Assembly (NCBI GenBank): GCA_035503915.1
Contig: DATJSU010000037.1
Span: 124,001 to 188,000, forward strand
Reading direction: 5' to 3'
Length of the DNA: 64,000 bases
Source of the DNA: DATJMJ01 sp035503915
Lineage (GTDB): Bacteria > Actinomycetota > Acidimicrobiia > Acidimicrobiales > Palsa-688
The position numbers and the translations under genes were made by a program. Of this stretch, positions 1 through 9,115 are shown piece after piece. The notes below the pieces were generated by a model. It searched no databases. It saw only the letters and a program-made list of their open reading frames with translations, and was not told where the DNA came from. Each line of letters begins with the position of its first letter. Position 1 is the first letter of the stretch.

Positions 1-2
1 GC

Positions 3-1823
3 GACCTGCAGCTCGAGCGTTCCGTGCTCGAAGCAAAGGAGCGGGACGAGCTCTTGGCAATCGCCCAGGCTCTGGGCTCCAAACCCGGGCCTCGTACCAA
101 AAAGGCTGACCTGGTATCCCAAATTCTCCAGGTCACTGGCGTCGAGGCGGCCGCAGCGCCAGCGGATAAGCCGCGCCGCACGAGGGCCCGCAAGGCCGTT
201 GCCCAAGATGGGCCGGCAGAGCAGCTGGAGCTGGCTGAGCCGCCAACCGAAGCCGCCAGCCCGGCAAGCACGAACGGCAAGGCGCGCGCCAACGGCTCCC
301 AGGCGCTCGAGGCGCAAGAGCATGAGCGCTCGAGAGGGGACCGGGCTGCTCCCGCGGGCGGCACCAGCGCCGAGGGGAGACTGAATGGCCCGAGCGGCCC
401 GGGCGCCCCGGGCCTGAACGGCGACCAGGCGAGCACCGCGCCGAGCGCCAGCCCCGCTTCTGCCGGCGAGGAAGGGGAAGGCCCCCAGGCCTTCCAGCGG
501 TCTGATGGGGCCCGTCAAAGGGCAGACCAGCGAACCGACCGGGCAGATCGTGGCGACCTTGACCCGGGCCTGGGCAACAGCCGGCGCCGGCGCCGGCGCA
601 ACCGGGAGAAGGGCCCTCGAGGCAGCGAAGGGCGGGGCGAGCGAGAGTTCACCGCCCAGGCGGCCGAGGCGCCGTACTCCGGCGAGCTCGTTACCTGCGC
701 GGGCCTTCTCGACTTGCGCGAGGAAGGTTACGGCTTCCTTCGTACCAACGGGTACCTCGCAAGTTCGGCCGATGTGTACGTCTCCATCACGCAGGTGCGA
801 CGCTACGGCCTCCGCAAGGGCGACGTCGTCGAAGGCGCCTTTCGCCCCGCGGCCAACAACGAGAAGTACCCGGCGCTCGTGCGCGTCGACTCTGTCAGCG
901 GGCTCGTGCCCGACGACGCTCGCAGCCGGCCTAAGTTCGAGAACCTCACCCCCCTCTTCCCTGACGAGAAGCTCGCCCTAGAGGTGCCGGGCGACCCCGC
1001 CAACGTGACGGCCCGGATCGTCGACCTCGTATCGCCGATCGGGAAGGGCCAGCGCGGCCTCATCGTCTCACCGCCAAAGGCAGGTAAGACCACGATCCTC
1101 AAGCAGATCGCGCACTCCATCGAGGCCAACAACCCCGAGGTCCACCTCATGATCCTGCTCGTGGACGAGCGGCCCGAAGAAGTGACGGACTGGCGGCGCT
1201 CGGTCAAAGGCGAGGTCATCGCGTCCACTTTCGACCGGCCCTCGGACGAGCACACCCAGGTCGCTGAGTTGGCGATCGAGCGGGCCAAGCGCCTCCTCGA
1301 GGTCGGCAGGGACGTTGTGATAGTCCTTGACGGCATCACCCGCCTTGCGCGGGCTTACAACCTGGCGCAGCCGGCAACCGGGCGCATCATGTCAGGTGGT
1401 ATTGACACCGGGGCCCTCTACCCGCCGAAGAAGTTCTTCGGCAGTGCCCGCAATATCGAAGAGGGCGGCTCGCTGACGATCCTCGCAACGGCGCTTGTCG
1501 AGACCGGGAGCCGGATGGACGAGGTGATCTTCGAGGAGTTCAAGGGCACGGGCAACATGGAGCTCCGCCTCGACCGCAAGCTCGCCGAGAGGCGCATCTA
1601 CCCCGCCCTCGATGTCAATGCCTCGTCGACCCGCCACGAAGAGCTTCTCTTCGACCGCCAGCAGCTCCAGCAGGTCTGGAAGCTGCGCCGCGTGCTCAAC
1701 GCCCTGGCCACCGACGGCAACGCCGCCGCCGGGCTCGAGCTCCTGGTGGACAAGATCCGTACGACGCGGAGCAACGACCAGTTCTTGGCCGAAATTGCCA
1801 AGACTCCTGCTCCCGCCATCTAG
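3..1823 (+). CDS. rho: Transcription termination factor Rho (5' end outside window)
   Basis: Hexameric RNA-dependent ATPase that ends transcription at Rho-dependent sites. An in-frame GTG lies at 24, but the reading frame is open to the window edge and the residues before it (DLQLERS) continue the usual actinobacterial Rho N-terminus, so I treat the gene as 5'-truncated by the window. Counting from the GTG: a Rho N-terminal helical domain (residues 1-40), a long Ala/Pro/Arg-rich low-complexity insertion (about 45-215) with an Arg cluster near 190, the cold-shock RNA-binding domain (about 220-295), then the RecA-like ATPase with Walker A PPKAGKTT near 350 and Walker B-type VIVLDGITRLAR near 430. 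The insertion is typical of Actinomycetota Rho. rpmE follows 18 bases after the stop. The identity is secure; only the true start is unseen. Confidence 0.97.
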   Translation, partial: DLQLERSVLEAKERDELLAIAQALGSKPGPRTKKADLVSQILQVTGVEAAAAPADKPRRTRARKAVAQDGPAEQLELAEPPTEAASPASTNGKARANGSQALEAQEHERSRGDRAAPAGGTSAEGRLNGPSGPGAPGLNGDQASTAPSASPASAGEEGEGPQAFQRSDGARQRADQRTDRADRGDLDPGLGNSRRRRRRNREKGPRGSEGRGEREFTAQAAEAPYSGELVTCAGLLDLREEGYGFLRTNGYLASSADVYVSITQVRRYGLRKGDVVEGAFRPAANNEKYPALVRVDSVSGLVPDDARSRPKFENLTPLFPDEKLALEVPGDPANVTARIVDLVSPIGKGQRGLIVSPPKAGKTTILKQIAHSIEANNPEVHLMILLVDERPEEVTDWRRSVKGEVIASTFDRPSDEHTQVAELAIERAKRLLEVGRDVVIVLDGITRLARAYNLAQPATGRIMSGGIDTGALYPPKKFFGSARNIEEGGSLTILATALVETGSRMDEVIFEEFKGTGNMELRLDRKLAERRIYPALDVNASSTRHEELLFDRQQLQQVWKLRRVLNALATDGNAAAGLELLVDKIRTTRSNDQFLAEIAKTPAPAI

Positions 1824-1841
1824 CCGTATTCTGTAGGAGCC

Positions 1842-2066
1842 ATGAAAGCCGACACACATCCTGAGTACGTGCAGGCGAGGGTCGTCTGCTCGTGCGGCAA
1901 CACCTTCACGACGAGGTCGACCAAGCCCGAGTTGCACACCGAGCTGTGCAACGAGTGCCACCCGTTCTTCACGGGCAAACAGAAGCTCGTCGACACAGGC
2001 GGTCGCGTCGAGCGCTTCGAGCGCCGCTACGGGCGGCGGGCCACGAGGTCCGGCGCCGACAAGTAG
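1842..2066 (+). CDS. rpmE: 50S ribosomal protein L31 (bL31), zinc-binding form
   Basis: Component of the large ribosomal subunit at the inter-subunit bridge. The 74-residue protein has the normal bL31 length. Cys16, Cys18, Cys36 and Cys39 form the CxC...CxxC set of the zinc-binding (C+) type, rather than the Zn-free paralogue made under zinc starvation. It starts at ATG 1842 after a GGAG motif (1836-1839) with rather short spacing. It lies between rho and prfA, an order common in Actinomycetota, and is probably co-transcribed with both. Confidence 0.96.
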   Translation: MKADTHPEYVQARVVCSCGNTFTTRSTKPELHTELCNECHPFFTGKQKLVDTGGRVERFERRYGRRATRSGADK

Positions 2067-2078
2067 ACCTGCAAGTTC

Positions 2079-3149
2079 GTGTTCGAGCGGCTCACAGAGC
2101 TGGTTGCGGAGTACGACAGGGTCCTCGCTCAGCTCTCTGACCCAGAGGTGATCGCCGACCAGCGCCGCCTGCGGGAGGTTTCCCGGCGTCACCACGTGCT
2201 TGAGCCAGTCGCCGAGGCGTACAGGTCGTACCAGAGCGCGCAAGGAGATCTCGACGTCGCCCGCGAGCTGCTCACGATCGCCGAAGGCGATGACCGCGAA
2301 GCCCTGGCCGGAGAGGTCCGCGAGGCTGAGGTGCGCCTCGAAGCCATTGAGGAGCAGGTCAAGGTCCTCCTCCTCCCACGCGACCCGAACGACGGCCGCA
2401 ACGTGATCATGGAGATCAGGGGTGCCGAGGGGGGAGAGGAAGCGAACCTTTTCGCGCGGGACCTTTTCGAGATGTACTCCCGGTATGCCGAGCGCACAGG
2501 CCTCAAGCTCGAGGTCCTCTCTAGCGACCCCTCGCCAATGGGCGGCTACAACGAGATCACGCTGCTCGTGAAGGGGGAGGACGCTTGGGCTCGCCTTAAG
2601 CACGAAGGGGGCCCGCACCGCGTGCAAAGAGTACCCGTGACCGAGTCACAGGGACGCGTGCACACCTCCTCAGCGACCGTCACGGTGCTCCCCGAGGCGG
2701 AAGAGCTTGACGTCCACATCGAGGAAAAGGACCTCCGCGTCGATGTTTACCGCAGCACAGGCCCTGGCGGGCAGTCGGTCAACACAACCGACTCTGCCGT
2801 ACGGGTCACTCACCTACCCACGGGCATCGTCGTGTCGATGCAGGACGAAAAGAGCCAGATCCAAAACCGGGCAAGGGCAATGCAAGTCCTCAGGGCGCGG
2901 CTGCTCAAGGCTGAGCAGGACCGCCAAGCAGCAGAGCTCTCCCAGCAGCGCAGGAGCCAGGTGGGCGGTGGCGGCAGGTCTGAGAAGATCCGCACCTACA
3001 ACTACAAGGAAAACCGTGTCACGGACCACAGGATCGGGCTCACCCTCTACAAGCTTGACAAGGTGCTGATGGGCGAGCTCGACGAGATCATCGACGCCTT
3101 GCTGGCCGATGAGCGTGCGCGCCAGCTCGGCAGTGCCGACGCCGTGTGA
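2079..3149 (+). CDS. prfA: Peptide chain release factor 1
   Basis: Reads UAA/UAG stop codons in the ribosomal A site and triggers peptide release. At 356 residues it is a standard RF1 length. The tripeptide anticodon region reads PVT (about 186-188; RF1 has PxT, RF2 has SPF), and the peptidyl-transferase GGQ motif is at 230-232, inside GPGGQSVNTTDSAVR. The GTG start at 2079 gives the usual MFERL opening. Its last codons overlap the GTG start of prmC (GTGA overlap at 3146-3149). This is a fitting pairing, because PrmC methylates the GGQ glutamine of this protein. Confidence 0.97.
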   Translation: MFERLTELVAEYDRVLAQLSDPEVIADQRRLREVSRRHHVLEPVAEAYRSYQSAQGDLDVARELLTIAEGDDREALAGEVREAEVRLEAIEEQVKVLLLPRDPNDGRNVIMEIRGAEGGEEANLFARDLFEMYSRYAERTGLKLEVLSSDPSPMGGYNEITLLVKGEDAWARLKHEGGPHRVQRVPVTESQGRVHTSSATVTVLPEAEELDVHIEEKDLRVDVYRSTGPGGQSVNTTDSAVRVTHLPTGIVVSMQDEKSQIQNRARAMQVLRARLLKAEQDRQAAELSQQRRSQVGGGGRSEKIRTYNYKENRVTDHRIGLTLYKLDKVLMGELDEIIDALLADERARQLGSADAV

Positions 3150-3982
3150 ACTGGCGCGAGCTTTATGAGCAAGCGCTAACGAGCCTCGCGGACCGTCAAG
3201 CGGCTCGCTGGCTGGTGGAAGAGGTCTCGGGCGACAGGTGGCCTCTCGCTCTCGGCTGCGGGGCGCCCGACCGAGCGGCGTCAACTTTCCACGCGCTCCT
3301 GGCGCGCCGCCTTGCCGGTGAACCCGTGCAGTACGTGCTCGGCCACTGGGCCTTTAGGCAGCTCGACCTGCTGGTTGACGGAAGAGTCCTCATCCCGCGG
3401 CCAGAGACCGAAGTGGTGGTGGAAGTGGCCCTCCGAGAGCTCGACCAGCTCGGGGCGGTCAAGCCCGTTGTCGTGGACCTCGGGACGGGTTCAGGAGCGA
3501 TCGCTCTTTCGGTCGCCTTCGAGCGGGCCAATGCAGCTGTCTGGGCGGGGGACGCGTCGGCGGACGCGCTCGAGGTTGCATCAGCGAACCTCGTAGGTCT
3601 TGGGGCTCAGTGCGCAGGCCGCGTCCACCTCGTTCACGGCAGCTGGTGGGATGCGTTGCCGACCAGCCTCAAGGGTTCTGTCGACCTTGCCGTCAGCAAC
3701 CCGCCGTATATTTCCTCGCCCGAGCTCCCCCGCCTGCCGGCGGAGGTCGCCCAATGGGAACCGCTCGAGGCTCTCATCGCCGGGCCGACTGGGCTCGAGG
3801 CATACGAAGCTGTCGTGCCGAGCGCCCGAGAGTGGCTCTCCCCGCACGCGGTTCTGGTCTGCGAGATCGCTCCTCAGCAAGCGGCCCAGGTCGAGGCGCT
3901 CGCGCGGGCGAGCGGTTTCAAAGAGGTATCCGTAGTCCAAGACATGTCTGGCAGGGACCGTGCCCTGGTCGCTCGACGCTAG
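3146..3982 (+). CDS. prmC: Release factor glutamine N5-methyltransferase
   Basis: SAM-dependent methyltransferase that N5-methylates the GGQ glutamine of RF1 and RF2. At 278 residues it is normal size. An N-terminal helical substrate domain (about 1-80) precedes a Rossmann domain with SAM motif VVDLGTGSGAIAL (about 110-122) and the catalytic NPPY signature at 185-188. The GTG start at 3146 overlaps the prfA stop by four bases, implying translational coupling. Followed after 27 bases by the Sua5-type gene. Confidence 0.95.
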   Translation: MNWRELYEQALTSLADRQAARWLVEEVSGDRWPLALGCGAPDRAASTFHALLARRLAGEPVQYVLGHWAFRQLDLLVDGRVLIPRPETEVVVEVALRELDQLGAVKPVVVDLGTGSGAIALSVAFERANAAVWAGDASADALEVASANLVGLGAQCAGRVHLVHGSWWDALPTSLKGSVDLAVSNPPYISSPELPRLPAEVAQWEPLEALIAGPTGLEAYEAVVPSAREWLSPHAVLVCEIAPQQAAQVEALARASGFKEVSVVQDMSGRDRALVARR

Positions 3983-4009
3983 CCGCCGGGGGCAGGGATA
4001 ATCTTTGCG

Positions 4010-4636
4010 ATGCCCTTAGTCAGCGCCAGCGGTGACCCACCACCCGAAGAGGCTGTGCTCTTGGCAGTCGAAGCGCTTGCCCGCGGGGACATCATAGGGG
4101 TACCTACGGACACGGTGTACGGCCTCGCCGCGGGCCCGTTCCGCACCGGCGCCGCGGACAGGCTGTTCCTCATCAAGGGGCGCCCACGTTCGGTGGAGCT
4201 CCCGGTGCTCGTGGCAGACGTTGGTCAAGCGCTGGCACTATGCACGTCCGTGCCGCGGAGCGCCCGGGCGCTCATGGACAAGTACTGGCCCGGCCCTCTC
4301 ACTTTGGTCCTCCCGCGGCGGCCTGACCTCGAGGCCGACCTGGGTGAGGATGACGCAACGATCGGCATCCGTTGCCCTGGCCACCCAGTCCCGCTCGCGA
4401 TTTGCGCTCGGGCTGGCCCTATTGCGGCTACGAGCGCGAACCGCCACGGGGAACCCCCGGCGACCACTGCTGGCGAACTTGTCGCGGCTCTCGGCGCCGA
4501 GGTCGTCCTCGTGCTCGACGCCGGGGTTTGCAACGGCCTTCCCTCCACGGTTGTCGACTGCACCGGGGAGGCCCCACGAGTCTTACGGGAGGGCCGCATT
4601 ACCCGGGACCGGGTGATGGCGGCGGCCAGTTACTAG
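4010..4636 (+). CDS. tsaC: L-threonylcarbamoyladenylate synthase (Sua5/YciO/YrdC family)
   Basis: Makes threonylcarbamoyl-AMP from Thr, bicarbonate and ATP, the first step to t6A37 in ANN-decoding tRNAs. The 208-residue protein is a single YrdC domain without the C-terminal Sua5 extension. It shows the N-terminal VPTDTVYGLA signature, the KGRPRS loop, and the TSANRHGEPPAT motif in the second half. It lies 27 bases after prmC and 4 bases before glyA; prmC-tsaC is a common gene pair. The ATG at 4010 fits the family N-terminus. Confidence 0.93.
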   Translation: MPLVSASGDPPPEEAVLLAVEALARGDIIGVPTDTVYGLAAGPFRTGAADRLFLIKGRPRSVELPVLVADVGQALALCTSVPRSARALMDKYWPGPLTLVLPRRPDLEADLGEDDATIGIRCPGHPVPLAICARAGPIAATSANRHGEPPATTAGELVAALGAEVVLVLDAGVCNGLPSTVVDCTGEAPRVLREGRITRDRVMAAASY

Positions 4637-4640
4637 GCTC

Positions 4641-5876
4641 TTGGCCGTGCACCCTGACCGAGACCTCTTCTCAATCATCGAGGCCGAGAGAGAACGCCAG
4701 AACACAAGCCTCCAGCTCATCGCGTCCGAGAACTTCGCCTCCCCCGAGGTGCTTGCGGCCACGGGGTCGGTTCTGACCAACAAGTACTCCGAGGGGTACC
4801 CTGGCAAGCGTTACTACGGCGGCAACTTTGTCATTGACCGTGTTGAGGACCTTGCCCGCAAGCGCGCTTGCCAACTGTTCGGCGCCGAGCATGCAAACGT
4901 GCAACCCCACTCCGGCGCCAACGCCAACTTGGCGGCGTACATGGCAGTACTCGAACCGGGCGACACCGTGCTTGGCATGCGGCTTGACCAAGGTGGTCAC
5001 CTGACGCACGGTTCTCCCGTCAACGCGAGCGGCAAGTGGTACAACTTTGTCAGTTACAGCGTGACCGAAAGCGACGAAAGGCTCGACTTCGACGCCCTGG
5101 GCAAGCTTGCGCGGGAGCACAACCCCAAGCTGATCGTGGCGGGCGCAACGGCCTACTCGCGGGTCATCCCCCCCGAGCCATTCAGGCGCATTGCCGATTC
5201 TGTCGGTGCGCTCCTGCTCTTTGATGCAGCGCATATCGCGGGGCTCATCGTCGGCGGGGTGCACCCAAATCCTGTGCCCTACGCCGACATCGTCACCTTC
5301 ACCACCCACAAGACTCTTCGCGGGCCTCGTGGCGGCTGCATCTTGTGCAAGCAGGGCCTCGCACAGGCGGTCGACAAGGCGGTCTTCCCGGGATTGCAAG
5401 GCGGCCCTCTCGAACACGTGATCGCCGCCAAGGCCGTGGCTTTTTACGAGGCTTCGCAGCCCGAGTTCGCGCAGTACGCCGCTCAGGTCGTGCGCAACGC
5501 TCGAGCCTTGGCAGCAGCGCTGTCGGGGTACGGCTTCCGGGTGGTCTCGGGCGGGACCGACAACCACCTCATGCTCATCGACCTCCGCACCTTCGACGCC
5601 GACCTCACTGGCAAGCTTGCGCAGGAAGTCCTCGACCGGGCAGGCATCACGCTCAACAAGAACCAGATCCCCGGGGACACGAGGTCCCCGTTTGTCACCA
5701 GCGGCCTCCGGCTGGGTACCGCCGCGGTGACCACGACGGGGATGAAAGAGCCCGAGATGGCAGAGATCGCGCAGCTCATTGCCCGAACGCTTAGTGCCCG
5801 TGACGACGACGCCGAACTGGCCTCAGTGCGGGATGAAGTCGCCACGCTTTGTTCGAAGTTCCCCCCGTACCCATGA
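4641..5876 (+). CDS. glyA: Serine hydroxymethyltransferase
   Basis: PLP enzyme that interconverts serine and glycine while charging tetrahydrofolate with a one-carbon unit. The 411-residue length is standard. Visible motifs are the N-terminal LQLIASENFAS, the YPGKRYYGG folate/PLP region and TFTTHKTLRGPRGG, whose Lys (about 224) forms the Schiff base. The frame opens with TTG at 4641, just after the tsaC stop. A GTG at 4647 is an equally plausible start and neither has a strong Shine-Dalgarno, so the first two residues are uncertain. The neighbouring genes fit a housekeeping translation/one-carbon group. Confidence 0.96.
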   Translation: MAVHPDRDLFSIIEAERERQNTSLQLIASENFASPEVLAATGSVLTNKYSEGYPGKRYYGGNFVIDRVEDLARKRACQLFGAEHANVQPHSGANANLAAYMAVLEPGDTVLGMRLDQGGHLTHGSPVNASGKWYNFVSYSVTESDERLDFDALGKLAREHNPKLIVAGATAYSRVIPPEPFRRIADSVGALLLFDAAHIAGLIVGGVHPNPVPYADIVTFTTHKTLRGPRGGCILCKQGLAQAVDKAVFPGLQGGPLEHVIAAKAVAFYEASQPEFAQYAAQVVRNARALAAALSGYGFRVVSGGTDNHLMLIDLRTFDADLTGKLAQEVLDRAGITLNKNQIPGDTRSPFVTSGLRLGTAAVTTTGMKEPEMAEIAQLIARTLSARDDDAELASVRDEVATLCSKFPPYP

Positions 5877-5933
5877 GCCGGTCACAGGCGCGCCTCCCTT
5901 AGGCCGCGCGCCACCTGCCTGCAGGAAGCCTTT

Positions 5934-7463
5934 TTGATCCATTTCCGAGAGTACATAATCGTATTTGCGGTGGCCGCCGCAGCGACTTGGCTGGCCACCT
6001 TCCCCGTGCGGGCGATGGCACGCCGGCACGCTTTGATAGTCGTCCCGGACCTCCGCCGCGTCCACGAGAGGCCCACCCCCACCGGTGGGGGGGCGGCGAT
6101 GTTCCTCGGGCTCTTGGTGGCCGTCGCGGTCGCCTCGCAGCTACCGGCTTTCGCTCCAGTGTTCAGAGGGAACTCCGCGCCAATGGGCATCGTCCTCGGC
6201 GCGAGCGTGATCTTTGTGGTGGGCATGGCCGACGACCTTCGGGAGATGTCGCCTCCGGCGAAGCTTGCAGGCCAAATCCTTGCGGGTACGGTGCTTTACC
6301 TTTTCGGTATCAACATGATCTATTTCCATGTCCCCTTGGCTGAGACGACCCTTGTCCTTGGGGACGCCTGGGCCCCGCTTGCTACAGTGCTCTGGGTTGC
6401 TGTCATGGCGAACGCGGTCAATTTCATCGACGGCCTCGACGGGCTTGCCGCCGGTGTGGTCGCCATTGGCGCCGGCGCATTTTTTGTTTACTCTCACCAG
6501 CTCGGGGCAGTCGACAACATAACAGCGAGCAACGCAGGCCCGCTGATCGCTGTGATCACAGTCGGGCTTTGCGTGGGTTTCCTTCCGCATAACTTCTACC
6601 CGGCGAAAATATTCATGGGCGATGCAGGCGCGATGTTGCTCGGCGTGCTGGTGGCAGGCTCGACGTTGGCTGTGGTAGGCCAGGACAGCTACGAGTTCAG
6701 CGGGCGGACCTATTTCTTCTTCGCGCCGATACTCATCCCGTTTTTCATCCTCGGCATCCCTCTCCTCGATACCCTGTTCGCGATCATACGGAGGGCAGGC
6801 AAACGCACGAGCCCTGCCGTGGCGGACCTCAACCACCTTCACCACCGCCTCATACGCCTGGGCCACGGCCACCGTCAAGCCGTCATCATCCTGTGGGCGT
6901 GGACGGCGTTGCTCTCGGGCTTGGTGCTCTGGCCCGGGGTCACGAACTCGCACAACGAGATCCCGCCGATAGCCGTAGCCGCTTTGTCGATCCTGCTCTA
7001 TACCCTGTTCGCGCCGAGGGGCCGCGCGAGCGCCACGGGCGCAGTGGCCTCCAACGGAAATGGCAATGCGAGCACAGCTGCAGAGCAACTTCCTGCCGCC
7101 GGAGCCGGGACCGGCCCCCAGGAGCGAGGACGGCCGGCTGGCGTCTCCGTAGGAGGCGGCCCCCGAGCACGTTTCGGCCCGGCGGCCCCGGCCACCCAGG
7201 TGGTGCCCGAACGATCGACGCCGGCACGGCCGGTGGCGCCAGCCAGGCGCGCGGACGCGGCGGCGCGGGCCATCCGGGTGCAGCGCAAGGCCGTGGCCGG
7301 CGGGGGTAGGGCGCCGTCGACGCCTGCTCTCGGGTTGCCGCACGTGCGCTTGCTCCCCGCTTCGCCCGAACCTCCTGCTCCACAGCCAGGACTTCCGCAG
7401 CCGGCGCAACCCGCCGCGCGTCCCGGCCGCGGCCCTGGTGCGCGCGCCGGCAGCAGCGAGTGA
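5934..7463 (+). CDS. WecA/MraY-like undecaprenyl-phosphate GlcNAc-1-phosphate transferase
   Basis: Integral membrane enzyme of the polyprenyl-phosphate N-acetylhexosamine-1-phosphate transferase family, loading a sugar-1-phosphate onto the lipid carrier for cell-wall or polysaccharide synthesis. It has about 10-11 hydrophobic segments. The cytosolic catalytic motifs are present: DD at 100-101 (GMADDLREM), NFIDGLDGLAAG, FMGDAGAM and the HLHHRL loop. That combination favours the WecA/TagO branch over MraY. It starts at TTG 5934, preceded by AGGAAG. Residues from about 365 to 509 form an Ala/Pro/Arg-rich, probably disordered tail with no counterpart in typical WecA. Its position just before the ATP-synthase operon is known in other Actinomycetota. 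Confidence 0.9.
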   Translation: MIHFREYIIVFAVAAAATWLATFPVRAMARRHALIVVPDLRRVHERPTPTGGGAAMFLGLLVAVAVASQLPAFAPVFRGNSAPMGIVLGASVIFVVGMADDLREMSPPAKLAGQILAGTVLYLFGINMIYFHVPLAETTLVLGDAWAPLATVLWVAVMANAVNFIDGLDGLAAGVVAIGAGAFFVYSHQLGAVDNITASNAGPLIAVITVGLCVGFLPHNFYPAKIFMGDAGAMLLGVLVAGSTLAVVGQDSYEFSGRTYFFFAPILIPFFILGIPLLDTLFAIIRRAGKRTSPAVADLNHLHHRLIRLGHGHRQAVIILWAWTALLSGLVLWPGVTNSHNEIPPIAVAALSILLYTLFAPRGRASATGAVASNGNGNASTAAEQLPAAGAGTGPQERGRPAGVSVGGGPRARFGPAAPATQVVPERSTPARPVAPARRADAAARAIRVQRKAVAGGGRAPSTPALGLPHVRLLPASPEPPAPQPGLPQPAQPAARPGRGPGARAGSSE

Positions 7464-7470
7464 GGGCGAC

Positions 7471-7490
7471 TGGGGCAACCTCGGGGTTGC
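7471..7490 (+). terminator. Perfect hairpin after the WecA-like gene, no U tract
   Basis: GGGCAACC (7471-7478), a TCGG tetraloop, and GGTTGCCC (7483-7490) form an 8-bp perfect stem seven bases after the stop codon. No T run follows, so it is not a classical intrinsic terminator. It could be a U-less terminator, an mRNA 3'-end stabiliser, or an operator for the ATP-synthase operon that begins about 90 bases later. Confidence 0.4.
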
Positions 7491-7581
7491 CCGCCGTGGC
7501 AATAGGCAAGAGTTGCAGTGTTACAGATGTGTTTCGTAGCCTGGCTGGACGTGTCCATCAGCGGTAAGGCCCACCATTGAC

Positions 7582-7818
7582 ATGGCGGGCAGCGGTAGGC
7601 AGGCGAAGGCCTACCCGGGGCCGATGGCATACGCGGGGATCGGCATGCTCAACGCGATCTGCCTGCTCGGAGGTGGCGCCTTGGGGTGGTTGGTCGACCG
7701 GGCGACCGGGACGCTCCCGCTTTTCTTGCTCGTCGGGCTTTTGCTCGGTGCTGTCGTCGGGGTGCTCGGTACCCGCGCGGAGCTCCGGCGGTACGGCAGG
7801 GGGGTTGGTGGGGGGTGA
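7582..7818 (+). CDS. AtpZ/AtpI-like small membrane protein
   Basis: A 78-residue protein with two predicted membrane helices (about 15-35 and 45-62), at the head of the ATP-synthase operon. The GGGALGWLVDRATG...LLGAVVG layout is that of the AtpZ/AtpI family, small proteins that assist c-ring assembly or Mg/Ca handling. The start at ATG 7582 gives a typical short soluble N-terminus. The 118 bases upstream (7464-7581) hold the hairpin described separately and should contain the operon promoter, but no convincing -35/-10 pair stands out. Confidence 0.7.
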   Translation: MAGSGRQAKAYPGPMAYAGIGMLNAICLLGGGALGWLVDRATGTLPLFLLVGLLLGAVVGVLGTRAELRRYGRGVGGG

Positions 7819-7868
7819 CGCCCGGCTTCGCCGATTGCCATTGAGGGGGCTCACGCCGGGTCTTTCTA

Positions 7869-8351
7869 ATGCTCACTGACTTTCCCGTTTCGTACGTTGA
7901 CCTCATAGTGCGGCGCACGATCGGCTCGTGCATCGTCTTGGCTATTGCCGCCGTCGCTCTCACGCTCTTCCTGGGCCAGTACCTCGCGGGGGTAGGCGTC
8001 GTGGCCGGCCTCGCAGGGGCTACGTTCAACCATCGCCTTTTCCAGCTCTCCACAGTTCGCTATAGCAGCACCGAGGGCCACTTGCAGCGCAAGCCCTACT
8101 TCGGCAGCGTCGCTGCCCGCCTCGGCACTCTCACCGTGGTCGCCTTTGCCTTGCTTTACTTCTTGCGACCGATGGGGTTCGGCATGATTGCTGGCCTTGT
8201 GGCGTTCCAAGTGCTCCTGATGGCGAACGCCCTCGGCACCCTTTGGCGCTACCAGCGAGTGCAACTGTCGGGACTGGGCGTCAAGGCCGGCACCGGGGAC
8301 GCGCCTCCCCGGCAGCCCCCGCCGCAGGGCCCGGGCGCGTCCGATGGGTAG
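7869..8351 (+). CDS. ATP synthase I-like membrane protein
   Basis: A 160-residue protein with four hydrophobic helices, directly upstream of and overlapping atpB by 8 bases. Size, topology and place match the AtpI (subunit i) proteins that precede subunit a and help assemble the c ring; sequence conservation in this family is weak, so the call leans on position. The last 30 residues are Pro/Gly-rich. It starts at ATG 7869 without an obvious ribosome-binding site. Confidence 0.65.
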   Translation: MLTDFPVSYVDLIVRRTIGSCIVLAIAAVALTLFLGQYLAGVGVVAGLAGATFNHRLFQLSTVRYSSTEGHLQRKPYFGSVAARLGTLTVVAFALLYFLRPMGFGMIAGLVAFQVLLMANALGTLWRYQRVQLSGLGVKAGTGDAPPRQPPPQGPGASDG

Positions 8352-9087
8352 CGCATTGCACGGCTTGCTCGCCGTGCCCCCCATCCCCGTCGGTGACCAC
8401 GTGAAGCGCTCCCTCGGGGGCCTTGCCTTGAACCTCGATACGATCTGGACCACTCTCATCGCCTGCGTGGCCGTGTTATGGCTCGGCTTCTACGTGCGCG
8501 CGAGGGTCACGGCTTCGACCCCAAACAAGGTCCAGCTCTTCTGGGAAGTGCTCATCGGGTGGGTCTCGGACCAGGTCGAAGCTGGGCTCGGCAAGCGCTA
8601 CCGGCACGTGGTGCCGCTTGCGGTCACGATTTTTGTGCTCGTCCTGGCTTGTAACTGGGTAGAGATTTTCCCCGGGTTGTACCACAACACCGACTACCTG
8701 CCGTCGCCGTCCGCCGACGTCAACCTCACCTACGCCCTTGGTGCCACCGTGTTCGTGCTCACTAACGCCGAGAGCATCAGGGCCAAGGGCCTCACCGGCT
8801 ACATTAAGTCGTTTTTCGTGAAGCCTCGCTGGCTGGCGCCCATCCGGGCTCTCGAAGAGCTCATGAAGCCGGTCACGTTGTCCTTGCGGCTTTTTGGCAA
8901 CCTCTTTTCCGGCGGGATCATGATCGCACTGCTCCTGGCAATACCAATCTACTTCTTCCCAGCGACGATCTTTTTCAGCGTCGTCTGGAAGCTCTTCGAC
9001 ATGTTCATCGGCGGGATCCAGGCTTTCATATTCGCCCTCCTTACGATCCTTTACTATCAGTTCGCTGTCGCCCAGGAAGCGCATTGA
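8344..9087 (+). CDS. atpB: ATP synthase F0 subunit a
   Basis: Membrane stator subunit that forms the two proton half-channels against the c ring. The 247-residue protein has 5-6 hydrophobic segments and the conserved MKPVTLSLRLFGN motif, in which Arg182 is the essential arginine facing the c-subunit carboxylate. The C-terminal helix AFIFALLTILYY is also typical. ATG 8344 lies inside the end of the AtpI-like gene, suggesting coupling. A 101-base gap with a hairpin and an A-rich leader separates it from atpE. Confidence 0.96.
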   Translation: MGSALHGLLAVPPIPVGDHVKRSLGGLALNLDTIWTTLIACVAVLWLGFYVRARVTASTPNKVQLFWEVLIGWVSDQVEAGLGKRYRHVVPLAVTIFVLVLACNWVEIFPGLYHNTDYLPSPSADVNLTYALGATVFVLTNAESIRAKGLTGYIKSFFVKPRWLAPIRALEELMKPVTLSLRLFGNLFSGGIMIALLLAIPIYFFPATIFFSVVWKLFDMFIGGIQAFIFALLTILYYQFAVAQEAH

Positions 9088-9115
9088 GCTTGTAAGGGGC
9101 CCTCCACGTACACAC

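Noticed and set aside
7464..7581. tRNA or small RNA gene before the ATP-synthase operon
   Set aside because: Only one hairpin is present; no cloverleaf, no GTTCRA-type T-loop and no CCA end.
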